Origin: Coprinellus micaceus
Taxonomy: Eukaryota > Basidiomycota > Agaricomycetes > Agaricales > Psathyrellaceae
Assembly (NCBI GenBank): GCA_951394405.1
Contig: OX596344.1
Coordinates: 434,001-498,000, forward strand
Direction of reading: 5' to 3'
DNA length: 64,000 nt
The notes under the pieces are model-generated. The model had not been told where the DNA came from. It ran no database searches and saw nothing but the letters and a program-made list of their open reading frames with translations. This document shows positions 11,296 to 22,559 of this stretch, one piece after another (the first letter of the stretch is position 1; each line of letters starts with the position of its first letter). A program made the position numbers and the translations under genes.

Positions 11296-13847
11296 TCAGA
11301 TAGATTTTGTTCGGGGGGCTCGACTTGCTTCTCTATCTCTAATATGCTCCTCTAACCCGGTGATGGTGGGGAGATGGGTGTTGACTTTGGATTCCAAACT
11401 GTCGTTTTGAGATTGTAGTTGATCGAGGTCCTTACTCGAGAGCCACCTACACTCCCCTACTTCTGCTGCTCCAATGCCCCGAGCTCGTTGTCCGTCTTCC
11501 ACACGCCGAGGAGAGGTTCGAGCTCAACGGGGTGTTCGATTTTCGCGGGGTCGACGCTGCTGCCAGCGACATATGTTGAGGAAGATTGTGACATGAGGGT
11601 TTCTTCGCCTCTGTAGCCGGCCTGGATCATGGTGGGTCAGTACGGCTCAGTCGATGTAAAAAGGAGGACGGCAGAATGACAAGGATGACGGAGGCGACGT
11701 TAAAGAAGGCGAAGGGAAAAGCAATGCCGACGACGAAAAAGGTAACACCAAAAACGAATAAAGAAACACAGCGAGGCTAAGATGCTAAACACTCACCAGT
11801 ACACCCCCAACCTCCCCCTCTCCCCTCAACCTCCCTCCTCCTCCTCTAAATTCCTCACATCACTCTCCAGCCCCTCCACAACCGCCCAATTCTCCTCCTC
11901 CCTCCCCAGTTCCCCTACCTGAATCCCCTTGGCCCTTGGCCCTCAAACTCGCTTTCAAGGCCCCGGTCCCCCCGAATAACTGGGCATTGAATCACACTAA
12001 CTCGGTACATAGACTGGGAGGATGATTTCGATGGGGCGGCGGCCCAGGAGGCGCGCTCAGAGCGCGCGGCGTTGAGTTCGGCTTCGAGTTTGACGCAGGT
12101 TTCGCGGAGTTCGGTCGTCATGCTCAAGTCCGCCCTACGTTTCTCTTCGCGGAAGACTTCGATGGACGCGTATCGTCCGCGTAGCTGATGCACAGCCGCG
12201 CTCAGCTTTGCGTTCGTTAACTCGGGCGAACGGAAGGAAGTGGCCTAACAACCCGGTTCTTGCTGTACGATCCCCATATCGCCAAGGTCCGCCGAGGAAC
12301 GGTTGGACTGTGACGCGTCTTCGGTGTCGTTGAGTTGGTCTTGCAGTTCGTCAATCTTGCGTCCGCTGAGAGGGATAGTGGGTTACTCGACTGGAAAGCG
12401 CGGAAGGGAGGAAGGGAGGGAGGGAGGAAGGGATGAAGGGAGGATTAAGGCGAAGGGAGGAAGGGAGCGGGAAAGTGAACGGATAGTAAAGATCGAGTGG
12501 ATGAGTAGAGGGAGATGGTAGATAGGTAGAGCGCAGACAGCAAAAGCACGAAACAGAAGTGGAAGCGATGGGGCGAACTAAACAGGTGGAACATGGAAAT
12601 AGATCCACTGGCACGCAAAAAAGAGGTATATGGATAGGTACGTAAAATGGGTGGTAGATATCCGTCCCCCCAAGCGACCGATTCAAAACAACTATGAGAA
12701 CACGAACGTGGGGAAGAAGGGACTACGAATATGAAGGATAAAGGCATGTTGTTAAGAGGGGCAGTGAAAGACGCATGCAACTGAGGTAGAGAAGCAAGGA
12801 AACATGATTGGTGAAGTCGGGAAGGCCTGGCGTCGTTAAAAGCGAGGAAATGTCATATATGAACGAAGAACGGAGGAAACGAAGCAGGGAAATCGAAGTG
12901 GATTAGGAGACGAAAAAAGACCAGGGCCAAATGGTGGAAGAGATGAATGGAAGGGTCGAGTCGAAGACTGATAACGGAGTAAAAAAGCGAACCAAAGACT
13001 CACCGATCCTCCGTCAACTGATTCGCCTGGTCAAGTTCGCTCGTAAGGAGTTGGATCTGTAGATTTCTTCATCAGCTTTGCCCCCCTACTACGGAAAACG
13101 CGAGGAGAAATGGGTTATCCGGGGCAACAAAGGTAAGGTAGGATACGATAGAACAACTCGAAGGGGGTGCAGAAGTTCATGATCAACGAACGAACGAAAG
13201 AGGCGAACATACCTGCGTCTGCAACTGGCTCACAATCGACTGCCCACGACAGACTCAAACTCGAATGGCTCGACGTCAAGTCCGTGTGTTCTTCACGGAG
13301 GGGGGCGAGCGTCGTTTGTAGAGACCGGAGTTCTTGCTCTTGTTTTCTCTAGAGGCGGTACTTTGGTCAGCGTTCCGCTTCGCTCTCTTAGGGGAAACAA
13401 CGACGCGTTGGCAGAGAACGTACGAGCGGGGATGGATGTATGGTAGGGACGGGGACGATAAGCGTATATGAAGGACGTGTACGACGAAGGGTGCAGAGGG
13501 AACGGACGAACGCGACTTGAACCGAAATTTGTCGCACCAAATCGAAAGAAACAAGACATAAACGTACCCGACCCTCCTTCCCCCTCCAGCTCGCAGAAGT
13601 ACCGCCGGCCCCGCTCGAGCCTCTCCACCCGTAGCTCCTTCTCACGGAGCTTGGTTTGGGTGTCGGAGACGGAGGTTTGGCCGGTGAGGAGCTGGCGTTC
13701 CTAGATAGATATCACTTCAGCAAAATGAATTATACGGGGGAGAGAGAGGAGGGGACGTACGAGAAACTCGTGTGAGAGGGAGGAGATGGCCGATTGGAGG
13801 TGTCGCTGGGATCGACGTTTCGTGGTGGATAGTTGGGGATCTGGAGG
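11296..13847 (-). pseudogene. Decayed Mad1-like spindle-checkpoint coiled-coil gene
   Basis: Minus-strand exon-like blocks run 5' to 3': 13,847-13,761 (contains DPQLSTTKRRSQ and ends at GTACGT), 13,700-13,568 (starts ERQLLTGQTSVSDTQTKLRE, then VERLERGRRY), 13,348-13,213 (REEHTDLTSSHSSLS), 13,056-13,004 (IQLLTSELDQANQLTED, donor GTGAGT), 12,365-12,245 (KIDELQDQLNDTED, then a stop) and 12,220-12,002 (LRGRYASIEVFREEKRRADL). A further coiled-coil block lies at 11,502-11,296. The order and motifs match fungal Mad1, which anchors Mad2 at kinetochores in the spindle assembly checkpoint. Decay is visible: the phase between blocks two and three does not close, the third block shifts frame before QSIVSQLQTQ, the fifth hits a stop, one intron is over 600 nt, and no C-terminal Mad2-binding or RWD part is seen. 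Family assignment is from memory of the motifs. Another kinetochore or Golgi coiled coil is possible. Confidence 0.5.
12403..12480 (+). repeat. Purine-rich GGGA/GGAA tract
   Basis: About 75 bases are almost pure purine, with many G-runs of three in phrases such as GGGAGGAAGGGAGGG. It lies in the over-long intron of the Mad1-like remnant. The plus strand could form a G-quadruplex or, with its partner, a triplex. Confidence 0.6.
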
Positions 13848-14029
13848 CTAGGTGCCGAGATGTTGAGGTCGTTCGTTGATCGGGAGGGATGGAGGGCGGA
13901 ATCCAAGGTTACGGTGGCGATTGGAGTGGGGACGAGGACCCGGTGGGTGGCAGGGAAGAGATTCGGAGAGGATGAACGACGACAGTGGAGCTGAGTGCCG
14001 CGTAAGTGTTGGAAGACAATGCTCATGTC

Positions 14030-14900
14030 AACTCTATCTCTACAAAGAATACCTCTATTTCGAACGTTTTACTTATCTTCTATTGTTCTACAGAGAACAA
14101 CAACCACCTTGTATTATTCCCATTATACTCGCACTTATTGTTCTCTTATCTCCACCTTATCTCCATTCACTGCTATTGTTTTCTACTTATGGAACGTCTA
14201 TTGTTCTTTCTTATTGTTCCGCATATAGGTTATCTATTGTTCTCCACAGTATATAGTCCACACTGTAAGTGGGTGAGTCCCCATCGAACTCTCCCCACTT
14301 ACAGGTGCGTATCTTGTATACCCTACTTACTTTCAATCTAACATCGAACTCTCCCCACTTACAGTGGGTCATACTTGCATCGTTCTACAGTAAGGACACG
14401 TTCCGGGGGCAGTCATGCTTTCGGGGCGTAGTCGAGCCGCGCACGAGGTTGGTCGTGTCGAGTTAAGGAAACGTCACGGAGGAGGATCGCAATTTGGATA
14501 TACACCGGTGGTTTTGGTATGGATGGGGTCTGGGGATCGCGGTCATGGTTGAGATGTGGAGATTGAACCCTGTCCGAGGAGGCGGTAGGTAGACACATTA
14601 AGCGCCCGGGGCTGGAGTAGCGGGAGAGGTTGAGAAGGGGTAGAGGAAATGTGGTTTCGTTAGCCTAGTATCTGACACGAACGAGGAAGAAACGTACCTC
14701 GCTCCAGCTCTGGAGCTAACGAACCACTCTTCACCGCGGACGAAGCCGTGCCATGATCGAACCAGGCAGGCGGGATGGGTTGACGGAGGCCTTGAACGAG
14801 GACGGATCGGCGTCTATCTTGTCCCCTGTAGAGAGTGTTGGCTTAAGGCTGTGGGGGCGTTCATGGTGGAAGGCCAGGGGTCAAATAAAATTGGGAAGCA
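14030..14900. other. Stretch with TATTGTTCT repeats and a duplicated CCCCACTTACAG block
   Basis: From 14,030 to 14,250 the motif TATTGTTCT or a close variant recurs at least six times in AT-rich, pyrimidine-biased DNA upstream of the Mad1-like remnant. At about 14,283 and 14,344 the same 20-odd bases (ATCGAACTCTCCCCACTTAC) occur as direct copies, and a nearby CACTGTAAGTGGG is their partial inverse, so a hairpin is possible. The rest to 14,900 holds no supported gene. Confidence 0.4.
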
Positions 14901-17900
14901 ACCCAGACTGAGCTTGTGGTCATAGGGCGAGGATGCGAAGCTGTGGCCGATGATGAGGGGAGGAACCAAGAGCGATTCGATGGCTGTTTTGACCGATCGG
15001 CTTAGTCTCTCACCACGACCACGACCACCTCTACTTTCGTCTCAACCCTTCATCTACGGCGCTCGAATCTACGCTACGCCCCAGCCCCTACTTGCTTGCC
15101 GAGTTATACCGTCGATTCCCTCCTAATGCGCCGCGAAGGCGAATCAAACTCTAATCCAGTTCTCATGTTCGAACCCCAGATCCACACCCCTGGCTCTCCC
15201 TCGGATACGCTCTGTGTCCCTCCTGCTTGGAAGGGGGGACTCTCGAAGGAGACAATGCATTTCTCCATCTGCTAGACGCCATAAACCACGTAGACCACAA
15301 ATACGCAATACTGCGAAGCTGCGGGCATACCGACGACTCAAGGCCGCATCACAAACCTCTGGAAATCCAAGACCCCGTTTCCTTCTCTTGCCTCCGCCCC
15401 TTCGATGGGCTGTAGACTCTAATATTTGCGGAATACATATCCATAATATGCACTTTGCTTTCCCATTCATTGCCAATTTGAGGCTCACCGATTCAGTCTC
15501 GAAGCAGCACGAAATGTCAAATCCACGACATGAACAGCTGCCTCACCAGCCACTCGCCTCTACCCCTTGCCTAGTTCCTCCTCCCCAGCATTCAACTCTA
15601 CGTCCTGTCAGAGAAATAACAAGAAATCCGCATCGGGGGCCCTAGGTGCTGCAAAACGCTCGTCCAACTCTAGCGATGCCTTGAGTCTCCACAAACCCGA
15701 CACGTGATACCGGACGACACTCACTCTTGGATAACTGCGTTGAGCCTTCGGAGGGCTGCAAAGAGAAACAGTCTCTGACTTGATGAGAACGTTGAGGGAA
15801 TATTCAATAGAGAATGCAGTTGTCGAGGAGCCTGAACTGCTCCATTACCCAAACAGGTTGACGGGACCCCATCTCTCCAGTCTCTGGACAGTTGGGGGAG
15901 AAGGCGAAGGAGCCGAGGAAGGCTTTGAAACACCCGAATGGTGAGTGCGTTCATTGGCCTTGGGGACCGATGCTAAAGCACACGCAGAACGCCGCCATCG
16001 TTGCCGCAAGCCGGAAGCCCCTCGTCGATATCCTCGCAGGTACGGAGGCTGAGCGCTGAGCACCAAGCTGAGGGATTCCCTAGTCGAACCCGTCTACATC
16101 ACCTACAACCTGTGGTGAGGCAATATGAGGGCGAGGTAAGAAGCCTGTTCCTCAGCTCAGCGAGTCTCGTGCTGATCACTTCGAATAGGACTGAACGAAC
16201 GCCTTCCTCACCCTTTGGATGTTCTCCTAGTGTCATCACCTGTGATTCGAGGCCCTCGCGACTCCCCCTCCCCCAGCTCCCTGAAGCATACAACACCGGT
16301 ACCTTCATATCTCGGACCATGGCGCACTACTATCTCGGGCAACATATCAAAGAAGCCGGGGTTACCTTCGCCGAGAAGACGGTGGAGACGGTGGCGACAA
16401 TGGTGGAAAAGGTTCCTCGTCGTTCAATCGTACTAACGGTCATAATCCCGAGCACCACTCCCACTGCCCGCCAGGTGTAGCGTCGCAATCCGGTTCGCCT
16501 CAGCATCGGTTTCCTCAACCGGCCGAAGTATGAATGCGACCTTCGGCGTTCTGGCTTTACCAACATCCCAGCGAGGGGTACGGCCGCGAAGAATGGAACA
16601 ATATGTCTAGGATGAGAGTGACCGGGTAGAGAAGTAACGAGGCCTGTTCAATGAAGTCCGGGCGACCGTGCTTGGACCGTGCGTCAGTTGATGAGGTGGT
16701 TGAATACGAAAGTAATAAAACGAGTGAATAAGAAGGCGATAGAATGGGTGAATAAAAAAGTAATGGAACGAAGCATGGAAAAGTTGAAGGTAGCGGAGAA
16801 ACAATGTAGGGTGGTGAAGGGTCAGGTCTTCGGAACTAGAAGCGGGGAGAGAGGAGGCTGGGAAGCCCGCCGGTGCGGACGGAAGGGAAGATCCGTGCGG
16901 GTGTTCGCGTATTTGGTGTGGTGGTGGCAGGGAGAACCATGGGTCAAGACCCGAATTGCGGCTTGGGCGTTGAGGTAGGTGTATTCAAGGTCGAAAGGCC
17001 GAATGTTGAGGTTTCAACAATCACAAAGATGTAGTCAGTCCAATCCCCCCCTGGAGGAGACGGAACGTACCTCTCAAACTTAGTGCCCAAAGCCTTCCGC
17101 TTCCCCAGAGCACTTCAACGAGGATGAGCTGGGAGTTATGAACTGCTGCAACTGCGGATTGTGCATTGGACATAGTTGCATTGAGAGCAGTGCTGGGAGT
17201 TTGAGATATTGGTTGACATTGGGGTCGTTGTGTTGAATGCAGGGAGAACCGTATTTCCAAACTGTGCTCAAAGCTGGGAGGTCGACATGTTCGATACGAT
17301 TTGGATGAATAGATCGCGTCGAAGAACATCTGGAAGGCGAAGGAAATGAGGAGAGCCCAACATCCTTGCATATTGCACCCTCAGAAGGAATAAAATACAC
17401 CTCCCTCCCCAACTGAGAATACCAAGAGTTCCTCTCCACCGCCCGCTTGTCTATGACATTTGTTGACATGGTGTAGGGATCCAGGGCCATTGATCAGTGG
17501 TAGGGAGATGGCCAAGGTTGCACCGTAAGCCCTGCGGGCGACTCTTGGAGATGTTGAGTTGAGATACGGAGGAGAGTCGTCGTGTGCGATTATGAGCAGA
17601 CCACGTCGAGGAACATCTAGTTACGAGGAACAAAGAGATCTGGTCAGCTCAAGGGCAAGCTTCACATATACCACTTTTTCACTAAGAATCCAATGTACCT
17701 GTTTCCAATGTAGCAACTGTACTGCACTTGCACCTAGGGTACCATTTGAGCACGGACAGTTGCAGTGTAAGGCTTGCTGGCAATTGAATGTGTTGAGCTG
17801 AGGAGTTGAGGTACCTAGGAAGCTCGTCGTTGGTCCGTTTGTATGCCCGAGCCGTCCTTCGGACTGCAAGCGATGGCAGAGCAGACAGGGCCACTACTAG

Positions 17901-20870
17901 TTCGCGATACAGCTGAGCCATGGAGTCGACCGTATTCTATGCTGTCAGCTAGACATTGGCTTGAGGATGGAGATGCATGAGGCTGTAGCCATGTTCGTGC
18001 GGAACAGCGATCGTGAGGGAAGAAAGAAAGCAGAGGTTTGATGGCTGCTTCAAGTGACCAACAGCCTTGGACTCCAACCACCATGATCACCTCCGCACTG
18101 CTTCCCTTTCCATTCCGACAGCACTCGAAGGCACGCTAGGCTGGCTCTCCCTTTCCCTTGCTTGACCTTCCGGCCGACTCTTCTCAATTCACATCAGCAA
18201 CAACATCTATCGCTTGAACTTGAATCCCGAGCCCAAACCCACTCATCCGCTGCCGATCCGGACAAATCCCCAGGATGCACTCATCCTTTGCGCTGTAGGC
18301 CTTGGGGAACGACTGAATTGACGACTTGAACTGATGCCTTCCCTTCAATCTCAGGCATTCAACGATACGACCATACTTCGATACGAGTAGGAAGACATAC
18401 CTTCCGACACCTTGTGAAGACCTACCGACGAAGCAACATGACGTGGCTCAGATGGACCTCTTGTCGTTCAAGAACACCACACATCCTGCGCCTCTCCCAT
18501 ACCCCAGTGGGTCGCAAACTCGGAAGGGTGGGAATGCGAACATGCGAGCCCAGACTGTGTGGAGGTCCTGCGAGCGTTTTCCCTGGGCATACGCTTGTGG
18601 ATGGTTTTAGAGGCGTTGAAAGAGAGCTGGGCTCGGTAAGGTTCGTGCCTTTTCATCACCAGCTCAAAGCTTACCGTTTTATAGTGTTGACGGATAATGA
18701 CATGCCGTGCTCTATGGCGAATACAACCCTCTCCGGCCTAGGGCTCGGTGAGAAATGATACCCAGATAGCTAACATTTGTTACTAACTTTTTGTCCAGTG
18801 AGGGGTTGTTAACGCGTGTTAGTAGCAGTTAGTAACGGTTAGTAACAACTCTGTTAATAACAGGTGAGTTTTGTGAGAAATGATTGTTAACGTCTGTTAG
18901 AATCGATTTCACTGTGAGCAAACTAGTCACCTGGGTCGGTGAACGCCCCTCCGGGTCTGGAACGTACGAAGGCGTTCTGTCAACTGGGTCTGAACCCAAG
19001 TTTGGGGTCCTGGGGGATGCTCCGAGATGGGTGAGGGTATCCTTTGAGCAGGAATGGTGCTGATTGCTCTCGGGTGCCTAACCTTTGCTCACACCGATTT
19101 TTGGCCTTCAACTTGGCCTTTGTTAGTAACGTGTTATTAACGTGTTATTAACAGGGGTTGCTAACGCATGTGAGAAAACAGCCCAATACTCACCAAGCCC
19201 TACTCCGGTCGTTATCCATTGACCCGGAGCGATCCTACGCTTCCCATTGTCCTTACCAGCATGCCATGACCTAGTGACGGACGCAATGAAAGCCACCATC
19301 ACTTTCACTGGATCCTATACATCCCTCACCAGGACGACCAGGACTTCAAGTCGCGTATAGAACACTACGATAACAGTGTTCCGCAGGCAACACCCGACCA
19401 TCCTCACCTCAAGTCTAGTTGTGCTAGGCGTTGGAGAAGTACAGTGAGAGGGGCTTGGGCATAAATTCGCAGCAAAGCGAGATTCCTAGAGCGGCTGTGG
19501 AAGTTACGGGGTCGTTGATACCACTCGGCCCGTCCTGGTTGTTCAAGTAAATGTTGATGGGGAGTGGCGGGGAAAGGCGGAAGCGGCGTCAAAGCATGGT
19601 GCATACCTCCATACCTTCAAGTTGCAACCCTAGCTAACGGACATCATCGTCCTCCTGCCCTAGAAGTCTGGAAACCCGTTTCTTCCAGATTCAAGCCTAC
19701 ACGAAGTTGGTGGACTCCCCTGTCTCGATCCCTCCAAGATCTAAGAGGCAATGTTAGACCACAGCGGCGAGGTAAGTAGATCCTTGTTCTCAATCGCTGA
19801 ATGTATCCCCAAGCTCACCACTCAGATTAGGATTAAACGGGCATCCCTCTTGCTATTGGCGCCGCCAAATCCACCCTCACATTACGCGCTCTCAGCATCT
19901 GGAGCCTGGCCGTCTCTGCACCACCCTCGCCACTTCCACCTCACCCACAACTCGCCCACGTACATAGACCCCAACAGCTCCATACCCACCGCACAACACA
20001 AGCTCTAGCGATGGGTCAAAGAGCTTGGATGTCGCCGTCACCGAGAAGGCGACACAAATGGCGATAGCGACATCTTCTTTCCACTAGGTCATAACAACAA
20101 TCACCATCACTATCCCTGGTGCCCCTGAGGCACAACAATGTCCTGACACCGTCCAATTCATTGTTCGTGTCCTCGAGTAGCCTACAGGGGAACGCAACCC
20201 CAGTTGATTAGAGTTCCCTCAATGAGGGTCATGAGGAGGCCTTTGATTGTGAAGATGAAGCTGGATGTGATGCCAATGTGTGGAGCCTCGGCAGAGCCAT
20301 AGTGGGTATCGGTGCATGACCCTTCCCATCTGCCGTTCACGTTCGAAAACGGGAGAGCATATTCTTCCAGTTCTCCAACTGTAGTGCCCGACACTCTGCT
20401 TGTGGATGTTTCCACCACTACATCGGCGGAACGATTGTGGCCCCTGCTCGTTCGTAGGAAAGCGATAATACCCGCTTGAAGGGTACATCTACACCTCCCC
20501 TTCCTTGCGTTTCTCCACACTCACGGTTACTCGGCATACCAGATACCTCTAGATGCCTGGCCTTTTCACTACTGGCTTCACTTCTAGCAGCCCGTCACAA
20601 ATGGACGGCTACCCTGGTGTATGGTAGCAGTAGACTCTAGCTGGAAATCTGTAGACCATTTTACCTCCCCTATGTGCGGTTTTGATGAGTAACACGTTCA
20701 TTGAGAAGATGAATCCCTCAGACGTTGGTGTGCCCTCAAATTTTTGTACCCATACCCTGGAATAGGCAGATGGGTTTCCCAACCTCCCTTGAGTATATTC
20801 ATCAGCAGCAAACGGCAGACACAAACCTGTCACTGTTCCTCTCTCTATCTACCTAAATCATCATCCAGTG
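14900..20870. repeat. Long diverged repeat unit, copy C (partial)
   Basis: Shares collinear anchors with copies A and B: a TTTGATGGCTG-containing block at 14,945 and again at 18,010, an exon-like block at 15,940-16,060, a GCCCGCCAGG block at 16,465, TAGTCAGTCC at 17,030, a CCTCAGAAGGAATAAAAT block at 17,370, a segment at 19,300-19,370 matching 4,910 and 31,705, and 20,615-20,830 matching 7,800-8,030 and 32,980-33,200. It lacks the near-identical tail of A and B and is the most diverged of the three. No intact gene was found in it. Confidence 0.6.
18770..19165. repeat. GTTAGTAAC/GTTATTAAC-rich insertion-like block in copy C
   Basis: The palindrome-like words GTTAGTAAC, GTTATTAAC and GTTGTTAAC recur about ten times, clustered at both ends (18,775-18,905 and 19,125-19,165). 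No counterpart is seen in copies A or B. It could be a miniature inverted-repeat element with repetitive subterminal regions, but I could not fix clean ends or a target duplication. Confidence 0.4.
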
Positions 20871-22559
20871 TCTCGGCATGCAAAGAATCGCCTTTGCTAA
20901 TGACGTGATGGGGCTTAATCCAGCACCATCCCTTCCAAGCCACATCATTTACCTTGAGGGAGCAGTAATCATAACAAATATGGCCTATCATACACAGAGA
21001 GTACGAGCACTGTTGTAACCCCTAGTTTGGTGTTATCTTCGGTGCATACAAGAACAAAGTGTGATGGTATGGGGCATGCCCACTGAAACTGTCCCCAAAT
21101 TGACGTGGGCCTCTGGTGATACGCCAGAACCTGTTAACCTTCCACAGTGTGGCCTACTCTTAGCATGTCAATTCCCTCCAAGCCCAACCTCGCCTTGGGC
21201 CCTTCCAGGTGTACATCTTTAAAATCGCTCATATTGTCAACTTTGAGGGGGCAACAGGTGTTGCGGGCTCGAGGTCATCGACCGCAGCTTTGCAAGGGGT
21301 GGAGAAAAACTGTTTATTCAGCTTGCTTGTGTTTGTGGGGAGCTCAACTCAACTCCCACTGAGAGATGAGGGGAGATTGGGGTATTTTTCTCCTCAACCT
21401 GTGAGTGTTGTTTGGGTTTGGTCTCGTGTGTCATATATCTGCAAAATATTCTTCAATCAAGTTCCCATCATGTATGATGATAGAGGAGTATAATGTTGGG
21501 TACAAAGGGACACATCCATGGCTTGTCTGGATCTCCAGCTTTCAGTGGTTGCTCATTGTAAGAAGAAATGAGAAGGAGCAGATGAGGAACATGGCCAGCA
21601 GCTGAATCTCATCTTCCAGCCCAAGTACTGTGCCGCTGGACTTAGACTCCTTGGGTATACCTGTTATGTTAGTTCCCAGCCTGTGTTTGGCCCTCATGTT
21701 CATTGGAAGTTGGGATGAAGGAGTCAGGTCTTTGTCATGCAGGGGGCCATGTTCAATCAACATTTTTGGACAATCAGCCAGGCTGAACCCAGCAACATTC
21801 ACAGAACTTCAGAGGATGTTTTGAGAAGTTGCCCTTGTCAATAAAGCACTTTAAATGATCAATTGTAGACACCTCCCCAACATCTACTTCAGCTACTGCC
21901 AGTGTTGGGCACAGGCTGGCAAACAGTACATGGAGGAACTATGGAAGCATTGAGGGAAGTATGGTATCGCTCACTACCCACCTTACTGAACTTCCACCCG
22001 GCATCTTCCAAAGTCAAATTCTGCAATTCATTGAGTTCCACCTCTTCCAGCTCATGCACACACCACCCAAGCTCCTTTGCTTTGGCCAGAATCCCTGTCC
22101 TCCAATGTATACATGCCACATGGCAATTTGAGCCTAGTGCTTGAGATGTTATAGGTTGGGTTGAAGAGACTGTATTTGAGTTGCACTGAATTTTAAACAG
22201 TTAAGTTGGTGTATGTGGGGTGGTTTTGATATTGGTAGTGACACTTACCCCCATTGCCTGATGAATTTTCACATATATCCCTCGAGTCACCCAGGAATGA
22301 TGTTGCCATTTCTTTCCAGATGACTTGGTGCCAACAACATTGTCACTGTGGGGTAGGCCAGTCCCATCAGAGTAGAGCACTGAGAGGGAAACTGTAGTCC
22401 ACCAAGCCACATCACAGGAGGCAAGCTCAGTCTTTGAGCTGTCACTCAAGGAGGCCAAGGCCTTTAGAGACTCCATCCCAGTCACTTTGAGGTAGAAGGA
22501 TGTTCTGAGAAATCTGGCAAGGTCTGGAGGGGTAGGACAAGGGACAATGGGTCCCTTAT
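20870..22559. other. Lower-GC stretch between copy C and the NACHT gene; possible minus-strand exons, unidentified
   Basis: Base composition drops compared with the flanks. On the minus strand 22,569-22,249 is open and ends at a good donor (GTAAGT), and 22,119-21,889 is open with a protein-like stretch (KELGWCVHELEEVELNELQN). Neither is recognised. They could be the exons of an unknown gene, a downstream part of the NACHT gene after a frame break, or transposon debris. Confidence 0.3.
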
